Below, piece by piece: positions 52,018 to 64,000 of a stretch of DNA of 64,000 nucleotides (positions within the stretch are counted from its first letter, which is position 1; every line of letters starts with the position of its first letter). The translations under genes were made by a program, and so were the position numbers. The notes under the pieces were generated by a model. It did no database searches. It worked only from the letters and a program-made list of their open reading frames with translations, and was not told where the DNA came from. Origin of the DNA: Myripristis murdjan. Lineage: Eukaryota > Chordata > Actinopteri > Holocentriformes > Holocentridae. The stretch spans positions 24,788,199 to 24,852,198 of the forward strand of contig NC_043990.1 in assembly GCF_902150065.1 (NCBI RefSeq), written 5' to 3'.

Positions 52018-55000
52018 CTGAGGTGAGGAACTAACCTATCATAGCTTCCACTGAAAAGAAGCAGGTCTAAATGGCCTGAAGCAACCTCACAGTCATCTAC
52101 TGACTGGGTCAACATATTAGAGCCTTTTGACACAAAACTTAAAAAAGAATCTTCAAGTCAATATTTTTTCTTAGCCTTCAAAAGGATCCAAAAAAAAAAG
52201 TTTCATATAAACTTTGGTGAGCTTTGACAACTTTGACATCAAGGTCAGTACCTGCAATTGTCTGCTATGATAGTCATGTAACTTTCCAAATGATCTTGTG
52301 CCACATATGAACTGACTAAAAGCATATTTCTATCATCCATCTGCATGCCAGAGGGACTGGCTGCAGGCTATAAACACTACCTCTGAATTTCTTAATGCAG
52401 TCTTAATGCCTGATACTGTATCCATCAAATGAAGCTACTTCTTGGGACAACACATTTGCAGCCTGAGCCATGCACAGTGAAAACCACTTAAGGTGAGAAG
52501 ACCGTAAGCGCAGGGAGCCTATTTGACACCGAGGGACAGCAAGGAGCTAGATAGACCAGTATGATTCAGTTAATCAAGTCCTTTATCCCCTTGACAATTA
52601 TACTCCTCTTTTTGGATTCAATTCCTTGTTTAGGTGCCCACATAGTAAAGAATGCCACTTCTCGAAAGAAACAATGGCAAGTAATGTAACATTAAAGATA
52701 AGGAAAAGTAGAGCAGCAATGTTTTGCACAAAATGTGTGCACATTCAAGTACAAAAAGGAAAAAATAAAAAGGAAAAAAAAAATTCTGTAAGTCAAAGAC
52801 ATACATATGAACCTCCAGTCTTTGTTGGTCGGATTGGCACTTTAGTGAATAGGAGTGCATTTTCATTTCGCATATAAATATTTTTTCGTGTTTGATACTG
52901 ATTTTTTTTTCTATGTCACCATTCTGGCGTTCTTTGTAGGCCGCGCGCAGATGTAGACATAAGATCGAAGACCTCTGATATAAATGCTGCTCTACACGCT
53001 ATGATGTAGAGATTAAGTTCTTGTCGCTCAATTCTTGATTTTACAAATGCTTTTATCACCTCGTGTTTGCTGGGAGCGCACGTGTCCTGTGGATGTCTTT
53101 TCAACTCATGAAGCAAAAGCAGAGAGCCTCGATGTAATGTGCTTCTCTGTCCATCAATGATATTCTGTAAACCTTTTGCATTTAGACGCAACAATCTGCA
53201 CTGTAATGGTCTGCACAGTACCACTGGGGCAGTCACAGGAAGGTACAGGCTGAGGTAAAACTATGAAACTGAAACAGATCAAATGGAAAAAGATAAGGCA
53301 GTGGGTATATGCATTCAAGAAAGATGGCATGTCCTAGCAAATAATTAAATGCATCAGTTACAAGATTTCCTATAGTCTGCTACCAACTTAGAGCCAATAC
53401 CTGCCTGATCAAAGAACAAGCAGATATTGTTCTGATGCATTTCTTAGTACTTCATGAGCTGAGCCATTCTCTTGGCCAGTAGGGCCGCTTGGTTAATCCA
53501 CAGAACAGGGGCTCCCAGACTCTGACTGGGACATAGTAATAGAGTCAATCAATCTCTTCCTCACACAGTGCCTGTCAGTCAAACATCACACTACCACAGT
53601 TTTGAGCTGCGAGCTCCATCCACAGCCCCTCCAACACTGATCCAAGATCAGCTTGGCCTCACCAGGGCCTGACTGTTCAGGTGTGGATTGGTGGGATGCA
53701 AAGCTGACCCAAGATCAGGGTTTACGGGGCAAATTCAAACCATCTTAAGTCATATGGCTAGGAACTGAAAAAGGTTTCCGTAAGACCCAGGTGTGCACCG
53801 AGTAGTTTTTAAATACAAGAACAGAAATCTGTCACTTTTCATTGTAATTTTACTCAAAACAAAATCAAATACGAGCACTGTTTAACGCCATAGTGCGCCA
53901 TTTCCATAAAAGAAAATGTGTGCTGAATCAAAAAACCGAAAACATCAATTTTAAACCTCTGAATAAGAGCAAACTTTGAAATAGAAAAAAAAAAAAAAAA
54001 ACTACTACTTTTGTTACAGATTACAGAAACCATTTCCACTTACTAGCCACTCATCTGTGTGAGGTGTGTGTACAGTGTCTGCTGGTGTTGTATGCAAGTG
54101 TGCATGAAGTGTGTGCGCAAAGATATATATATATGTATATATTTATATCTCTAGAATTTCTGTTGTGGTTAGGCTTGTCACTTGTCTTGAGACATATCCC
54201 TAGCCAAACCCTGGTTGTTACTAGACCCATGAGAAAGGAAAAAAAAAAAGGTGTCATACACTTTTCCTGGTCAGGCAGAGAAGGATAGGCTATTTACATC
54301 AATACCTACATATGGACCCATGCAACATCATTATCAGTTGTCATTCCAACTCCTCACAATACAGTGATACAGAATGTCAAAGCTTAGATTATCAACTCTA
54401 CCGCTATACAAGACACCACCACCATCACTACACTATCACTGTTAAATACCAGCAAAACCAACTAGTTATGGCCCAGTTCCTTCCTTCTGCCTCTCACTGC
54501 TGCAATAAGGAACCACCAAGCAGCGTGTAGCACTGTATTATGACGTTTCTTCACTGTTCTCTACCTCTCTGTGCCAATTGTCTGCGTGTTTGGCCAGGGA
54601 TACTCTGTGACTCTGGGTAGGGTAATAAAACACCATGCAAAAACCCTACTGCATACACTGGGGGGGGCGACGCAGGGCCTCGCTAACCAGCAGCAACCTA
54701 TTTACACCAGGCTTCAATGGAATAAGAAAATCAAAAATATAATTTTTTCTTGTCTCGTGAAGTTTCTATGACATGCATGAAACTTAAGAGATGGTTTGCC
54801 CTAGTTTGTATAGTTGCAATCCCTTGAAAGCCAAATCTACATAAGTTGCTATTTGTATGTACTTGAATATAAAAATAAGTTTGGTTTGCTGCTGCTTGCC
54901 CCCCCAACCCCCCAAGCTATGCCTTTTGTTTAATAGTTAGATCACTTCATAATTCAAATGTATTGTTATTAATAACACAGCACACGACGAACATTAGATC

Positions 55001-55440
55001 TCTAACTATACCACCCTTGAAACCTAGATATTTTCATCTTTATGTCTTTCAGTAAATCCTCTATTCATACCCAATTCCCTTTCCAATATCCCATTTAGAG
55101 CCTAAGCCCAGAGAATTATTTTCCTGCATCTGTATGCTTCCTACCACCCCCACCCTCCCCAATTTGACCCAGTCATCAAAAGCAAGAGAGGGAAAAGTGT
55201 TGCCAGATGGAAAAATAAAATAATTCACATCTCTTAACTCGGGCGTCAGACTCAAGGCTGTAGATCACCCTTGACTTTTAGTGGACTTCCATGTATCTAA
55301 TAGAAACACCACCAAGGGATAGTGTAGTCTCTGGATACTGCAAATGTATTCTTTTATTATGTAGAGATTAGAAGAGACCAGCCCAAAGTCTAGAGATTAT
55401 GGCGCCTCTTGATAGCAAACCAGGTACTTTCCAGAACGGG

Positions 55441-55586
55441 AAAAAAAAAAAAAAAAAAAAAAATCAGGCAATCACTAAAAAAGGAGCAGATAAATAAGGG
55501 TTAGGGTAATAACTAATCATAAAACAAAAAAGGGCAAAATATAATAATTTTACAGGTTGCATTTTTTTTTTTTTTTTTTTTTTTTT
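55441..55586. repeat. Poly-A and poly-T tracts close together
   Basis: An A-run of about 23 bases (55,441-55,463) and a T-run of about 25 (55,562-55,586), about 100 bases apart. On a transcript these could pair as a hairpin. Confidence 0.85.
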
Positions 55587-56212
55587 GGAATTGCACTAGG
55601 TCACACTGACATCAAGAGCTGGACATATTCCACCTCATGCACTCCAACCCACGGACTCTGCGTGGGCTTGCATGGGTAATCCTCAAAACAGGAATGTCCC
55701 ATATTGAGAAAAAAATTAAAATAAAATAAAGTGAAAATAGATATAAAGATATTAACCAAGAAACCATCACCCCTGCCTAAGAAAAAAAAAAAAGTCAGGG
55801 GTCAAATGGCAGAAAGATGTCTTTATGTGCGTTTTAAGCCAGGGCCGACTCACTTTGGGCTTTGAGGTGATTATTTCCTCGAATAACCGTTAATGGAGTT
55901 TGTGTGCCGCTCTCTTCACGGTCAGGTAACTGATGAGTCTGCATTGCTAGAAACAAGCCAGACCACTGGATGGGAAGGGAGGAGGGGGGCATATTTTGTA
56001 GGATGGAGATCAGGACAGGGTGAGAGGGTACACAGTTTTAGCCCCCCATCTTAGGGTGGGTGGGTATTTAAGCGGATAGTGGTAGATCAGTAAAGGGGAC
56101 GTGGGCATAGAGGTATGACTCTGGCATCTGGTGGGGGCCCTCTGTGATATGGAGAGGGGGAAAATGGTGTATTTTGGAGGAGGTGGAAGAGGAAGGGGGT
56201 GGGGGCACGGAG

Positions 56213-64000
<7,788 letters not shown>

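Larger units (their letters stand above)
51010..56212 (-). other. kpna6: kpna6 3' UTR and downstream region (inferred)
   Basis: There are about 5.2 kb without coding exons after the kpna6 stop. Reverse-strand AATAAA signals occur close to the gene (TTTATT on plus at 55,353-55,358) and at the far end (51,010-51,015), so a short or a long 3' UTR is possible. The stretch holds homopolymer runs (51,995-52,017 A; 55,441-55,463 A; 55,562-55,586 T) and a complex, non-repetitive block at about 53,440-53,760. The minus-strand frame at 52,916-53,236 has no recognisable domain and I do not call it. Confidence 0.4.

Noticed and set aside
52916-53236. 106-residue minus-strand frame downstream of kpna6
   Set aside because: No known domain; lies in the inferred 3' UTR or flank. 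Kept out until transcript or conservation evidence exists.

Overview
The window is vertebrate nuclear DNA from a ray-finned fish, most likely a percomorph teleost. Three things point there: split genes with short introns and vertebrate-type proteins, very dense (CA)n/(TG)n and (CT)n microsatellites, and interspersed repeats of kinds I know from percomorph genomes. I see no bacterial, organellar or viral content.

Layout. Positions 1-19,900 hold no coding exon that I can support. This stretch has microsatellites, two non-autonomous DNA-transposon-like elements (5296-5627 and 7186-7504), a LINE 3' tail that runs into an (ATCT)n array (19,021-19,326), and several complex blocks that look like conserved non-coding elements. 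Five protein genes follow. marcksl1 (+, CDS 20,248-21,861, 2 exons, 210 aa) and hdac1 (+, 25,069-32,314, 12 coding exons, 482 aa) point right. eif3i (-, 33,941-38,853, 11 coding exons, 325 aa), txlna (-, 41,797-48,333, 10 coding exons, 545 aa) and kpna6 (-, 56,213-61,998 visible, 9 exons, C-terminal 396 aa) point left. The 5' part of kpna6 lies beyond the right edge. All intron boundaries given for these genes are GT-AG, and every reading frame closes across the exons.

The same five genes lie together on human chromosome 1p35 (KPNA6-TXLNA-...-EIF3I-...-HDAC1-MARCKSL1, from memory), so this is an old syntenic block. Compared with human, the small genes between TXLNA and EIF3I and between EIF3I and HDAC1 are not here. 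hdac1 is also flipped, so it runs tail-to-tail into eif3i and has the same orientation as marcksl1.

The genes do not form one pathway. They are mostly broadly expressed cell-maintenance genes: a chromatin deacetylase, a translation initiation subunit, a vesicle-traffic coiled-coil protein, a nuclear import receptor, and a membrane-actin PKC substrate. The most striking shared signal is a palindromic motif, GCTAACGTTAGC or GCTAATGTTAGC, lying just inside the first intron of hdac1, eif3i and txlna.
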